Source: Thereva unica (Eukaryota > Arthropoda > Insecta > Diptera > Therevidae). From it: DNA of 64,000 bases. The stretch's first letter is position 1. The number at the start of each line of letters is the position of its first letter. A program made the position numbers and the translations under genes. Shown piece by piece: positions 1 to 12,155 of this stretch. Location of the stretch: assembly GCA_949987705.1 (NCBI GenBank), contig OX465282.1, forward strand, positions 90,880,070 to 90,944,069, given 5' to 3'. Below the pieces are notes generated by a model that saw only the letters and a program-made list of their open reading frames with translations, searched no databases and was not told the origin of the DNA.

Positions 1-508
1 TTTTTTGTAAAGTCAATATGTTCGGAGTTATAGTGCTTCAAACTTTATATATCACTTTCTTTGCACTATAATTCGTTAACGGTTAGCCCGCCATAAAAAA
101 GTCCTTCCTAAGACTTATAGAACACACGATTATCTATAATTGCTTTTATCATTTTTACATAGGGCTAATATTTCACGAGTTATAGCGCTTTAAATGTCGC
201 AAAAAGTATATTAAAAAGAAATTCCTATCTTTTTCTTTCCCCGTTTCATTTCCAAACTGATTATATCGTGTGTTGAGCTCATCATTGCCCACATTTGTTG
301 CTTTTACTTTTTTCTATAAAGTTGATATTTATGGATTTATTACACCTCAAAAGTTTATTAAAAATGGTTTTTTGCAAATATCTAGTCGACTATTTATTTA
401 CGAAGACAAGTTATACCAACAAATTTGTTTGTTATAAAATTCCGTAGAAATTTTACTTTAAACATTTTTTTCTGGCATTTATAGTTTAGCCGCAATTCAG
501 CGCCGAAT
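1..508. other. AT-rich stretch without recognised gene
   Basis: No convincing coding sequence or repeat structure is seen. The reading frame of the next feature may start upstream of its first methionine, so part of this stretch could be 5' flank or the terminal repeat of Academ-like copy A. That cannot be tested because the other end of copy A is not seen. Confidence 0.4.
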
Positions 509-3049
509 GTGTATCCTTTTAGAGTACATCGAGCGTGCCAAAAGAGTTACGCTGATTCGAGGATTGTCGCCAGAGTTGCTAAAAGAAACCTGGAAAAGCC
601 CTCTACTTCATCGGAGGATTCTTTGCCACTGGAAACGCCGGAGGATTCAGGTTTTGATTTTCCAATGAAATGTTTTATTTGTTGCAAAACATTTGCAGAA
701 AATTTTGAAATGACAAAAAATAAACTGTAAAACAGTTTTCCTTGATAAAGAGAAATGTGATTACTGTTTTGCAGAATCGGAAAGATAAAAGAAGTTTGGA
801 CATTGTGCAACGTATTGCATATGTTTCTGATGCCAAAGCTACAGGTGCTAGGTATCATCATTCCTGTATGCGAGATTTGAAAACCACACCATCTACAGGG
901 GGAAAAAGGGGTCGTCCTAATAAAGAAATGTCCGAGGTGATGCAAATTATTAGTAGCTTTATATCGAGCAGTGAGGAATGTCAATTTAGAGTTTCTGAGT
1001 TGCTCGCGTTAATCGACAACGAAAATCGTCCGGATATTCGTGTGTTTAAGCATCATTTGAAACTCAGATACGGCGATGAAGTATGTATTTTCGAGTGTCC
1101 TGGCCATGATGCGTTCATTTGCTTTCGAGATACCGGCTATAAAATTTTGTCCCCTGCTTGGTACGAAGCTAGAAAATCGAATAGAGAGGAAGAAAAATTG
1201 CGTGTAGTTCGTGAAGCAGCTGCAATTGTCTTTGAAGATATACGTTCGCAATACTATGATGTTGAAACATACCCTCCTTCAGATGATTTTATGAAAGATG
1301 TTGATACGGTAGTGCCTCAATCTCTTCATATTTTTCTCTCTCATATTTTCAACCATTCAAAACGGGGTTCTTCTCAAAAGTGGAAGAAAAAATGCACTGC
1401 TATTGCCCACGCAATAATAGCAGCGGTTAGGCCTCGTTCATTTTTTTCTGCATTGCTACTGGGTGTTGGGTCATTCTTATATAAAAAATTTGCTTCTAGG
1501 CATCTGATTGATGTATTATCCACGTTAGGATTTTCTTCGTCATATTTCGAAATTTCGGTTTTCGAGTCTTCGTGCATACAACGCCAGCAACCTCCAATTT
1601 TGTCACATGCATTCTCTCAGTTCGTAATCGATAATGCGGGTTTCAACATTAATAGTCTCGATGGTCATGGAACATTTCATGCGATGGGTGGAATTCAGTG
1701 TGTTACTCCTTTTAACGCAATAGCTCCTAATAAAGTTATTCCTCGTGTTTCTAAAAAACCTCCAGCAACAGTTTTTGGATCCTTCGAAATGGTTCCCCTC
1801 GCATCATATGGAAAACAAACTTCATGTATACAGGAGCCATTGCTCATAGAAAACTTAGACCGCATTCGCCATATTAACCCTAATGTTTTGCCGATGATTA
1901 GTGATTTTTGTGGTTGTATGCTAAATGGTCTTGCACTCCAAATATTCCAGGCTGGAATGGTTTCATGGAAGAAGCTACCGCCAACAAACATTTTGTTACT
2001 AGTAAGATTATCAGCCTTCCGTTCATTAATGCGCCGCCCTCAGATTATGACACAATTTATACAGCTCTTCTATTTGCAATTGAGAAGTGTAAAGTTGTGA
2101 AACAATCCTCCTGTATCGTTACTTTTGATTTGCCTTAATACATGAAAGCTCGCGATATTGTGCGTTATTCCGATATAACATCTCCTGTTCACAATATTAC
2201 TCTTCGTTTAGGGGGTTTTCATTTACTTATGTCATTCTTGGGCTCTGTCGGCTACATTATGGCTGGCAGTGGTCTAGAAGATGCATTTAAAATTGTATAC
2301 GCTTCCAATAGCGTTGAAAAGATAATGGTCGGCCATGCATATTCCAGAGCAATAAGAGCTCACTTCCTTACTCATTTGGCGCTAGCTAAAAAAATTTTGG
2401 ATTGTACCGAATTCACTGATTGCGAACGTGACGCAATGGATCTCGCCGTTAATAATTTTGATAGGTCTGCCGTTCTTCAGGCAGAGATAGATATTGATGT
2501 GCAACAAGCTTATATGAGATTCGATGAACAATTGAAAGAAATTGAAAAAAGGGGTCCCCCGGCAAAACTCTGGATTCAATATTTCCGTGTGATTACGTTA
2601 GTGAAGCAATTTATCGAAGCCGAGCGATCTGGTAATTGGAATTCGCACTTAGATGTAATTCAAAAAATGTTGCCTTATTTCCACGCAAGTGGCCACTTTC
2701 TGTACGCAAAAGCTTCTCAATTATACCTTCAAGATATGGCTGTCTTGCACGAAAAAATGCCACGAGATGAGTTTGAAAAGTTTACCACGAAGGGTTACTT
2801 CACCATTCGACGAACTGATAAATTCTGGTCAGGAATTATGTCAGATATGACCATCGAACAAACAATGATGCGATCAATGAAAACTTCGGGAGGTCTTACC
2901 CAAGGTCGTGGGTTTTCTGATTCTGCACTTTCTAGGTGGACTTTAGGGATGTTATTTTTACAAAACGTTAGCGAATCGGTTGAAAGTTACTGCGGTATAT
3001 TCAGCTCTACTTCAGAACAACACGTTGATTCTCGATCCGCTCGAGTAAC
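509..3049 (+). pseudogene. Academ-like transposase, copy A (broken, 3' truncated)
   Basis: These are pieces of a protein related to the one at 4616-9400. Shared blocks occur in the same order: a CFIC...H-x3-C type N-terminal zinc-binding segment (CFICCKTF near 690-720, then ARYHHSC near 850), PNIPGWNGF (1930-1960) against PNLPMWAGF in copy B, and LRLGGFHLLM (2200-2230) against IHLGGFHIIM. At least two frame changes are visible, near 725-745 and 1960-2000, and a TAA at 2136-2138 sits before the in-frame continuation. Homology stops near 3049, where non-LTR A begins, so the C-terminal nuclease-like region is missing. The element is dead. It is clearly diverged from copy B, so it is a separate lineage and not a recent duplicate. 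Assignment to Academ rests on copy B. Confidence 0.6.
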
Positions 3050-3054
3050 ATGTA

Positions 3055-3863
3055 TTGCATGTTATTGTAGTCAATGAGACGTGGCTTAAATCAGAAATCC
3101 CAACTTTTTATGTCTCCTTGCCTACTTTTTCTTTGCATCGAAATGATCGCTTGGGTTGTACTGGGGGTGGTGTTGCTATTTATGTCACCACCTCTCTCTC
3201 CTCAAAAGTAGTGGGCCAGTCCACTGGCTCACAATTTGAATTTATCGCAGTAGAAATAAAATCATCCCATGACAAATGTGTTATTATAAGTGTCTACTGT
3301 CCACCTAATGTGTTTACTCCTGATGTTGCTGGTAACTTTTTTGATCTTGTCTCTAGGCTTTCCCGTCATTACGATAATATAATTGCTGCTGGTGACTTTA
3401 ATGTTGATTTACTGAAGGCTAATGAACGTGCGAATACACTCAAGTACTTCTTGGGGTCATTGGATGTACGTATTCTAAATCAACTGCCCACATTTTTAAA
3501 CTGCCGTAATCCATCGCTCCTTGATGTACTCACTGCTACCTCCACCAACTCAGTGTTAAAACATAACCAAATTTCTCCCCCCAGCTTCTTTGATCACGAT
3601 ATTCTCTTCCTCTCGCTTCGTTTTACTTTTTACCCTTCCTCCTCCTTGCCTGCCTTTTCTTCGTATCGTGACTTCAATAACATCAATTTTACTCGCCTTT
3701 CTGAAGCTTCTTCGTCTATACGTTGGGCTGATATCTATAATACTACCTGCGTAGACACCAAAGTCGATCTGTTTAATTCTTTCACTCAGTCTCTATTTAA
3801 TCAATGTGTCCCTTTAGTTACAAGAAGACGTTGTAAAACTCCATCTTCTCCTTGGTTTTCTTA
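3055..3863 (+). pseudogene. Non-LTR A ORF2, APE-type endonuclease part
   Basis: The open frame shows the order of an apurinic-like endonuclease: NETWL (N-terminal ETW motif), GGGVAIYV, YCPPN, AAGDFNVD (GDFN motif) and FDHDILFL (in place of the usual SDH). This domain nicks target DNA for target-primed reverse transcription. The start is missing; the apparent ATG lies within the domain. The frame runs into the Academ-like element at 3864 and continues at 9994. Confidence 0.75.
3861..3863. other. Target-site duplication TTA (left) of Academ-like copy B
   Basis: TTA here matches TTA at 9994-9996. With one copy removed, the retrotransposon frame is continuous, which confirms the boundary. Confidence 0.85.
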
Positions 3864-4285
3864 TAGAGGAAGAGCCAGCGACGTTTTTTGGGTTGTCATT
3901 TCATTAGTCATGAAAATTTCCACACTGAATCTTATACACCTGCTGAACAATAAAAGCTAGTTCTGGCAACCCCCAGTGGCCGGAATGTAGTACCCTAACA
4001 TTACAAAGGGGGAAGGAAATAAAGTTCAATTTTGTTATAGTATTAGTCATGAAATTTCAGGAGATTATTTTCGATGGTATTCTCTATTTAGAAAAATTAT
4101 TGCCAGAACATTTCCCCGTCACCAAAGTGCCGCCAGAACGCTGTAAATATTCACATAACAAAACACTATTTTTGTTATTTCATTAGTCTTGAAATTTTTA
4201 CGGAAGAATTAAAATATTTATAAGATATGTAATTTAAAATGCCAGAACAAAATTCCGTCACCAACTATCTGCCAGAACGAAAAAC
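3864..4285. repeat. Left terminal inverted repeat of copy B with GCCAGAAC motifs
   Basis: This is about 422 bp, inverted at 9564-9993 with few differences. It holds GCCAGAAC at 4102, 4132, 4241 and 4271, and the inverse GTTCTGGC at 3960. Several copies are followed by CCGTCACCAA or CCCGTCACCAA. Such clustered subterminal repeats are typical transposase binding sites; that role is inferred. Confidence 0.85.
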
Positions 4286-4615
4286 CTTAACGGTCTTAGA
4301 TTTTTCAAACGATTGAAAATCTAATCTAGTCATGTATGATATTTTTAGAGCGCAGTAGAATATTCAGTTGTGCATAATATTCAGTTGTGCATCGATACTT
4401 TCAGTAAGTACATTATTATGCTAAGTCCAACAAATAATTTCTTTCTTTATAACTAAAACATAAATTATCGCAGTGTTTGTGTACGATTTTATGTATGGAT
4501 TTTATGGTTTAAACATATTATATTTCAAACTTAACTATTATAAACATTATATTTTTTTCATATCCATTTTTATATTATTTATTTATATTTAATTTTATAA
4601 TTACAATTATCAATA

Positions 4616-7600
4616 ATGATTTGTGCAATTTGCAAAGGAAAAACTGAGAAAATTATACTTTTCAATGAAGAAAAATTAAATAAATGTAAAAAAATTTTGT
4701 GCGCTCGTAAAAAATATAAATTAAAATTTAGTGATGTGGTTTTACCTGAATGTATTAATGATAATATTGGCTATCATGTTAAATGCTACAAAAATTTTTG
4801 TGCGTTAGGAAAAAAATATTTAGACGAAGAAACTGCTGTGACTACAACCCCGCTAAATCGCGCGCTATCACCTCAGCCATCGACTTCAGGAACATCTCAG
4901 GTAACAGATGAAATGGAGCAAGATGAAATAAATGAAGAAGGGAATGAGCATGAAATTATACAAGAAAATTATGACGTCCAAATAAACGACCAAGACGAAT
5001 TGAATGCAGCCTGCTTTTTCTGTGAAAAGAGAAGGAAACAATATCGTCGTAAAGAACAGAAAATATATTCAACGAGAAAAGGTACTCTTAACTCTCTTAC
5101 TTATTAAAAAGTACAGTACCACAAATAATGCAGATAACATGTGGCAACGATTTCAAAATTTAAATACAGACACGTTATTTTACCATATGATTTGTAAAAT
5201 GACGATCATTAATAAATGCAAATCAATTGAAAATGAGTGTCCAATAACTAATTGGCATAATTATCGACGTTACCATGACTTGGCATTTTCTGAATTATCT
5301 GATTTTATTGAAGAAAATATTCTCAGAGCACAAAAATTTTATTTTTTGTCATATCTTCATTCTGTCTACATGATCTCACTAAAACTAGTAGCTGCCGAGT
5401 ACTCAGACAAATATGAAGGGGAATATGCAGCTCATCAATTGCAAATAAAAATTGAAAAGAGATTTACGTCAGAATTACAAATTGTCAACATGCATAAAAG
5501 AATTATTGTTATGTCCAAAAATTCCACTATGCCACATTTGTTATTCGAACAACTAGAAGAATCTGAACTTCTACAAAAAGCTGCACTTCTTTTGAGAAAA
5601 ACAATTCTAAAAATAAAAAAGAACCCTTTCCCAAGCAACATTACCGTCGAAGATTTAACTGCAGGCGAATGCTCAATTCCAGACAATTAAAAAGATTTTT
5701 GCACTACTTTATTTGGTGGTACCAATCATAAACGCCACAAAAGTGCTGCTTGTCAACGAATCGTCAAGTCTCTCGCTGAAGACATTATATATAACGTGAG
5801 CAATGGTCGCATCAAAACATCGAAGCATGTTACATTGGGGTTATCATTAAAAAGTTTGACAAGCAGCAGAAAAATAATTGATATAATGAGTCGTTACGGA
5901 CATTGCTGCAGCTACCACACAGTTGAAGAGTTAGAAACAGAAGCTACCTTCTCCTCATCAAATTCAACAACTTTGTGTCCACCAGGTATTGTTCGATCAG
6001 CAAAATTACATACGGGTGTTGCATTTGATAATTTTGATCGATACGTTGAAACTGTAAATGGAAAAGATACCCTTCATGACACTGTTGGTATAATTTACCA
6101 AGATATAAATCCAAAAATAACTGAAGAAAAAGAACACGAAGAAATGGAACAAAATCTAAGAAATACAGAAGAAACTGATAATCGAATAGAAGGAAGAAGA
6201 AGAAGAAGAGCATACGATGCAATACCTCTTGAACTAGTACCCTACCTGCAGAAACCAAAAATGATTGATCTATTATTACCAAATGATGATAATCGTCAAT
6301 TATCAGCTATTCAATTGGATACTAAAAGAATACGTAACATAGATCTAATTTGGATGTTAGGTCATGCATTTAATGTTCCAAATCTTCCCATGTGGGCTGG
6401 TTTTAATAGTCAAATCATTAAAGATGAAAGTATTCCACAAAAAATTTGTTATCTAACCCCAGTCAACGTATCACCTACCGATAAATCTGTCGTGTTTGAA
6501 ACTCTAAAACAAAGCAAAAAAATTGCAGAAGAATTGCAACAGCCTTTTATTCAAGTAACTTATGATTTAGCAATTGCAAAAATCGCTATGCAAATCCAAT
6601 CTGAAGAAAAACCGCAGTTCGACAATATTTTTATTCATTTAGGCGGGTTTCATATTATTATGGCATATTTTAAAACAGTTGGTAAATTTATAAATGATTG
6701 TGGATTAACAACAATTATGGTAGAGAGTGGTCTATTGGCGAGTGGATCAATCTCAGGATTCATTGAAGGTAAACACTTTAATCGGTGTAAGCGTCTTCAT
6801 CCGATGATGGCTCTAGGGCTGGAAATATTACACTTTAGGTCATTCTTAGAGGCTACAAAAACTGAAATTCATGATGAAATCTTATCCGAGATTACAAGTC
6901 TTTGGAGCAATAAAACTTCTAATGTAGAAACAAATAATACATTATTAAAAGATTTATTATTCAAATATTCTAAATATCAAGAAGATACATTGAAAGGAGA
7001 TTTTGGATTAACACAGAAATTCTATATGATTTATATTAAATTAGTACATTATTATTTATATTTAAGTAGAAGTTTTCGTACTGGAGATTTCAAATTGTAT
7101 AAATGGGTGTTACCAAAAATTGGAAACTTATTTTTCAGTTGTAATCAGAAAAATTACGCTAAATGGTTAGTGAAATATCACGACAATTTAATAAGAGTTG
7201 AAGAAGATTATCCTGAATTACATGAAGAATTCGAAAACGGATTTTTTGGAATCAAACAAACAAATAAGTCTTTCTCTAGACAACCCATTGATTTAACATT
7301 AGAGCAAACAGTCAATGCGGATGCTACTAAGCGATTAACAGGAATTCTGCATTTTACAAATTCAATATCAGCTCGACAAAGGTGGGCGAAAAGTCATGAT
7401 ATAAGAACAAGTATAATTAGTCACACATATACTGAAACAGGTCTGAAAACGAAACAAGATATTTCAACAGATTTACAAAAGCATTCCATACGACAAAGTT
7501 CGACACAACTCCAAAAATTTATTGATACTTTTTTAAAGTATGTAAATCCTTTCAGTCCAGTATTGTCGAAAGATTTTCTCTTCAATATTTGCAGTGGAAA

Positions 7601-9400
7601 GGCAGCATCAGAAAAAGTTAGTAATTACTTATTGAACATTGAAACCATTGGAGAAGAGTTAAGAAACAAGTTTATTAATGAATGTTCCAAATCAACTGCA
7701 AGATTTCAAGAAAGCATTAAGCAGACAAAAATATGTAATTTTTCATCCGAACTACAGAAAAAAAAAATAAAAATTGGCCAGCAAGTTCAAGAAGTGCGTT
7801 TGCAAAGAGATTTGTTTGGTAGGCTATTAGCTATATCAATCAAATATCAAGTAGACATTACCAAAGTGCTTTCATATCCTTTAACTCCAGTACCTTTTTC
7901 AATGTGGCATATCGATGGGGCAATTTGCAAACAGAAAAATCAGCGCTTTTAAAATTTTTGGAAAAAGGTGTTGATCACGACACGCCAAATTGCATAGATG
8001 TGGTAGTAATCGATGGATTTTTCCTATTACACACTATGAAAGATGCACCAAAAACATTTGACAAAATTTCGAAACGATTTTTGAGTATGGCTGCACAATT
8101 TGGAGGCAGAAGAATTGATATTATTTTCGACCAATACTTCGAACCATCTATAAAGAATTATGAAAGACAATTAAGAGAAAATAACGTCCGAGAATTTACA
8201 ATCGTAGGAGCAGATCAAGAAAGGCCAACCGATTTCACAAAGGAATTAAGGAACAATAAGTTTAAAGAAGCAATAGTTAACTTTTTCATTCAACACTGGG
8301 CAACCGATGAAATGACTCCATTTATTGGTAATAAAGTTATTTATGTTAACTTTGAAGAATGCCATCGTTACGAGTGTCTAAATAATAAAGTCATCTCATC
8401 AGTTCATCCACAATTATCATGCAGAGATCATGAAGAAGCCGACAGTAAAATTATTCATCATTGTAAAATAGAAGATGAAGCAAATATTCTTATCCGTTGT
8501 TCTGATACAGATGTTCTTATTATCATTCTCGGAAATATGGATCATTTACTAAATAATAGTCTAAATATTTGGATGAATATTAGCACAGGCAATAACTAAC
8601 GTTATATTAACGTATCCAAAATATATGATAAAATTGGTCCAGATGTTTGTAAGAGTTTACCAGCATATCACGCCTTCACTGGATGTGATTATAACCCTGC
8701 GTTTTATAGAAAAGGTAAAATCAATCCGCTCAAGATTCTTATGAAATCTAAAATTTATCAGAATGCGTTCATCGATCTGACAAATATAAATGACGATCCA
8801 ATGTATCATGGAATTTTTTCAACAATAGAAAAGTTTGTATGTCAAATATATAATATAAAAAATTGTGACGACACGAATAATGGAAGATTTGAACTGTTTA
8901 TGAAAAATTTTACGGCTCAAAATATCGATGAGCCATTTGAAAACCAAATTATAAAATTTGATGGGTGTCATTTGCCTCCGTGTAAAACTGAACTACATCA
9001 GCACATATTAAGAACAAAATATATCGCTAGTATATGGAGGAACGCTCACCTGGAAACACCCACAGTATTGACCCCAGAAGATAATGGTTGGGTGTTAAAT
9101 TATGGCCAATATGATTTTCTATGGTTCGAAGGAGACCAACTGCCACCTACAGTATGTGATGCGATCACAACCAACAACGTTGAGATTGAAGCAAATTATG
9201 CCAATATTGATGGTAAATGTTTTTTATTAATTTTATTTATATCCAGAGTCATAAAATAATAATTATTAATAAACATGTTCACAGATGATGACATATCAGA
9301 GCCTCGAATCGAGTTTATCGACGATTCAAATGAATCAATTTTCATACAAAATAACGACGACGACCAGTATGAAGATGATTACAATGAAGAATATGAATAA
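4616..9400 (+). pseudogene. Academ-like transposase gene of copy B (nearly intact, few lesions)
   Basis: Exon 1 starts at ATG 4616 with C-x2-C (ICAIC), YHVKCYKNFC and then CFFCEKR, a zinc-binding N-terminus. A 52-bp intron with GT-AG ends is likely at 5082-5133. The middle region carries MHKRIIVMSKNS, GRIKTSKHVTLGLSLKSLT, PNLPMWAGF and HLGGFHIIM. The C-terminal part looks like an XPG/FEN-type nuclease: HIDGAIC, DGFFLLHTMKD, FDQYFEPSIKNYERQLR, CRDHEEADSKIIHHC, SDTDVLIIIL, FTGCDYNPAFYRKGK. A second intron (9213-9284, GT-AG) joins to an acidic tail ending at TAA 9398, which overlaps an AATAAA at 9399. Visible lesions are an in-frame TAA at 5688, a one-base frameshift between about 7915 and 7940, and an in-frame TAA at 8597. 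The function would be element excision and integration. Family naming is from motif memory. Confidence 0.7.
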
Positions 9401-9563
9401 ATAAATGATAATTCGTCACACATTACATAAACGTTTTCTTTTTAATTTTTAACATAAATGTTTTTTAAATTATATATATTTAGATTATTTTACGCTCCAT
9501 ATGCGTTCTCTCGTTAACCCGCAGATTTATATTTAACTGTCTCGCTCACACTCACATGGGGAC

Positions 9564-9993
9564 GTTTTTCGTTCTGGCAGATAGTTGGTGACGGAATTTT
9601 GTTCTGGCGTTTTAAATTACATATGTATGTATCTTACAAATATTTTAATTCTTCTGTAAAAATTTCAAGACTAATGAAATAACAAAAATAGTGTTTTGTT
9701 ATGTGAATATTTACAGCGTTCTGGCGGCACTTTGGTGACGGGGAAATGTTCTGGCAATAATTTTTCTAAATAGAGAATACCTTCGAAAATAATCTCCTGA
9801 AAATTCATGACTAATACTATAACAAAATTGAACTTTATTTCCTACCCCCTTTGTAATGTTAGGGTACTACATTCCGGCCACTGGGGGTTGCCAGAACTAG
9901 CTTTTATTGTTCAGCAGGTGTATAAGATTCAGTGTGGAAATTTTCATGACTAATGAAATGACAACCCAAAAAACGTCGCTGGCTCTTGGTCTA
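9564..9993. repeat. Right terminal inverted repeat of copy B
   Basis: Reverse complement of 3864-4285, with the same GTTCTGGC motifs in mirror order. It ends GGCTCTTGGTCTA before the TTA duplication at 9994-9996. Confidence 0.85.
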
Positions 9994-10228
9994 TTACGAA
10001 ATTCGCAACCTGATTGTTGAGCGTGAGTTCTTGTATAGACGTTATCGCAGAACGAGGATCCCGAGCTGCCTTCGTGAATACAAAAATCTTCGCAATTTAA
10101 TCAATAACAAAGTCAAATCGGCCAAGCGTGAATTTTACTCCCGGAAACTTTTTCCTGCTCTGTCCACAAAGCAACTTTGGTCTAATCTCCATTCTCTAGG
10201 CATTCATTCCTCTGAGCTTAACTCTTAA
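9994..10228 (+). pseudogene. Non-LTR A ORF2, linker between endonuclease and RT
   Basis: A continuous frame rich in Arg/Lys with the usual pre-RT composition (IRNLIVEREFLYRRYRR, LREYKNLRNLINNKVK, KREFYSRKL). It continues the endonuclease frame from 3863 and breaks off at 10228, where non-LTR B starts. Confidence 0.75.
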
Positions 10229-10464
10229 CCAAATGTCGGACACTTTCAGATGGAAGAACCTGACTCTCTACCGTTCGAGTAATTTAAATATTAGTAATAA
10301 TAAAGCTAAACCTAAAATAGTGTTAAGTAAACAAGAATCATGTAAAATTTCCAATACACCAGTACAGCATACAACACCACCTAATCCTTACTATAGGACT
10401 AATACTGCACCCGCTACATCTCCCAAATCCCCCACAGTACCCTCTTACGACACTACTAAATATA

Positions 10465-10546
10465 GTTATAACAGGAACAATAGCAATTATAGTAATAATA
10501 ATACTAATAATAATAATAATACTATTAATAATAATAATAATACTAT

Positions 10547-10578
<32 letters not shown>

Positions 10579-10610
10579 CTAATAATAATATAACCAATTA
10601 CAATAGAACT
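10465..10610. repeat. AAT/ACT trinucleotide microsatellite in ORF1
   Basis: Runs of AAT with interspersed ACT and ATT encode Asn/Thr/Ile in the ORF1 frame. It is a likely site of the indel that breaks ORF1. Confidence 0.85.
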
Positions 10611-10640
10611 AATACTAACACCATTCCAACTGAGTCTTAA

Positions 10641-11556
10641 GCCCTGGACAGACATGTGATTTCGATATCATAATATTCCTAATATTATAATATTCGGATA
10701 TGTCTGTCACCCCCATATCATAATATCAAAACGCAACAACATGATATTAACGTAATATCGAAACACAGCTGATTTTCATAATATTAACATGATATGAGTA
10801 ATTTCTAGTGAGAGCAGCGCTATTTTTCGCTAGCGGAAATTATAAAAACTCAAACTTTTGCTATTTTGAAATATCAAGTTGCCTTTAAAATTTTTATATT
10901 TGTTTAGTTTTGTATAGTTACTATAGTAACTATTTATTAAAGTTTCAGGTTCTCCTTAGAAATTTAAATTCCAACTGTCAAAAATACAACTGCCACAGAT
11001 ATCATAATATTAAGGGTATTCATTTCACTTCGTAAATTCTTCGTATTTGTCGTACTTGTTGTACTTCGTAGTTGTTCGTAGTTTTTGTAGTTCATTTCCA
11101 TATATTTTTTAACTACGACATTTTGTGTGAAGTAAGAAGCTACTGAGTTTCTAAAACGGCTTCGTAATTTTAAATTGTCGTAGTTGATGTTGACATTTGT
11201 CAGCTGTTTTGAATTATTTAATTGAATTTAATTGCTATGAATTTAAAAGATGCCTAGGGAAACACTGAGAACAGGTTTATCGATTAAAGCTTCCAATAAT
11301 TTTTGTTTTTCACTTTTTCTAGGAATTTTCTCAAAAACCAACCTATTTTGAAGGTAAAAATCACACCTTCAATATTACGAAATATGAAAAAAATGACCTA
11401 CGAAAAATATTCAATGTAGTCGTTCATGTCAATTGAACTACGAAGCTACGAAACTACAAAACTACAAAAACTTGAAAAGTGAAATGAATACCCTTATTAT
11501 GTCTGTCACTCGTGATCTCAATATTATGATATCGAAATCACATGTCTGTCCAGGGC
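10641..11556. mobile_element. Non-autonomous TTAA-type DNA element (916 bp with nested MITE)
   Basis: Ends are inverted repeats beginning GCCCTGGACAGACATGTG and continuing for about 37 bp (GATTTCGATATCATAATATT). TTAA flanks both sides (10637-10640 and 11557-11560). A TTAA duplication suggests piggyBac or Kolobok mobilisation. No ORF. A 484-bp MITE lies inside. Confidence 0.85.
11012..11495. mobile_element. MITE, TIR AAGGGTATTCATTTCACTT, 484 bp
   Basis: Perfect terminal inverted repeats are flanked by ATT (11009-11011 and 11496-11498). The interior has many TACGAAG/CTTCGTA words in both orientations. No coding capacity. It is nested in 10641-11556. Confidence 0.85.
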
Positions 11557-12155
11557 TTAACTCAGGTCCGAGCCTGAACAGACCTATCCCGCTAATTAAC
11601 ACAACAACAACAACTAAAATTCGTAATCCTTACCCTAACTTTTCTCGGAGCCACATCATTGTCGGAGGTCGTTCCTATGCTGACGTTAATGAGGTTCCTA
11701 ATGACACACAGAAATCAGTTGAGTCTTCTGTAAGCCGCACCAACAACATCCCCTTGACGAAACCTCCTTTCTTAAACCCGTTACAACCCCCGGTTGTAAA
11801 AAATACCTTGATTTCAGCCGACTCATCCGATAGTCGATATCTGTTATCTCGGCTCAGAGAAAGGCAGGTCTTTGACAATGTAAGGCTGTTTCTCGCGTAC
11901 ATGCATAACAAACCTGACTCTACCTGTATATATGGTAAAACCAGGACTAGCCTCATTGTCTCGCTCCAACAGGAAGGTCTTCCAACGGATCATAGTGCCC
12001 TGCTCGAATTGTACACTAGGTACCTTGAGCATTATCAAATCAATCCCCAACAAGTTACCAAGGATCTCTCCGCTTATGCTGCTCATGTAAGATCAATACA
12101 TGTGTCCCAGCTGCAAAAAAGCCGCGATGAGATGAAAAGATATTACCGCCCTTAA

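Larger units (their letters stand above)
3864..9993 (+). mobile_element. Academ-like DNA transposon, copy B, 6130 bp
   Basis: The element is bounded by inverted repeats beginning TAGAGGAAGAGCCAGCG on the left and TAGACCAAGAGCCAGCG on the right (read inward), with a 3-bp TTA duplication. It carries one gene (4616-9400) in the plus direction. Long TIRs, a 3-bp duplication and a large protein with an XPG/FEN-like C-terminus agree with what I recall of the Academ superfamily. Insertion into non-LTR A shows it is younger than that element. Confidence 0.75.
10233..12155 (+). pseudogene. Non-LTR B ORF1 (gag-like), interrupted by a TTAA element
   Basis: The N-terminal part is low complexity, with a run of Asn/Thr codons from AAT/ACT repeats at 10465-10610. 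It is interrupted by 10641-11556 and continues with a structured part (HIIVGGRSYADVNE, SRLRERQVFDNVRLFLAYM, LLELYTRYLEHYQ) to TAA 12153. The two halves are out of frame with each other once the insertion is removed, so an indel has occurred, probably in the AAT repeat. No CCHC zinc knuckle is visible. ORF1 proteins of such elements bind their RNA; here this is inferred from position only. Confidence 0.6.
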
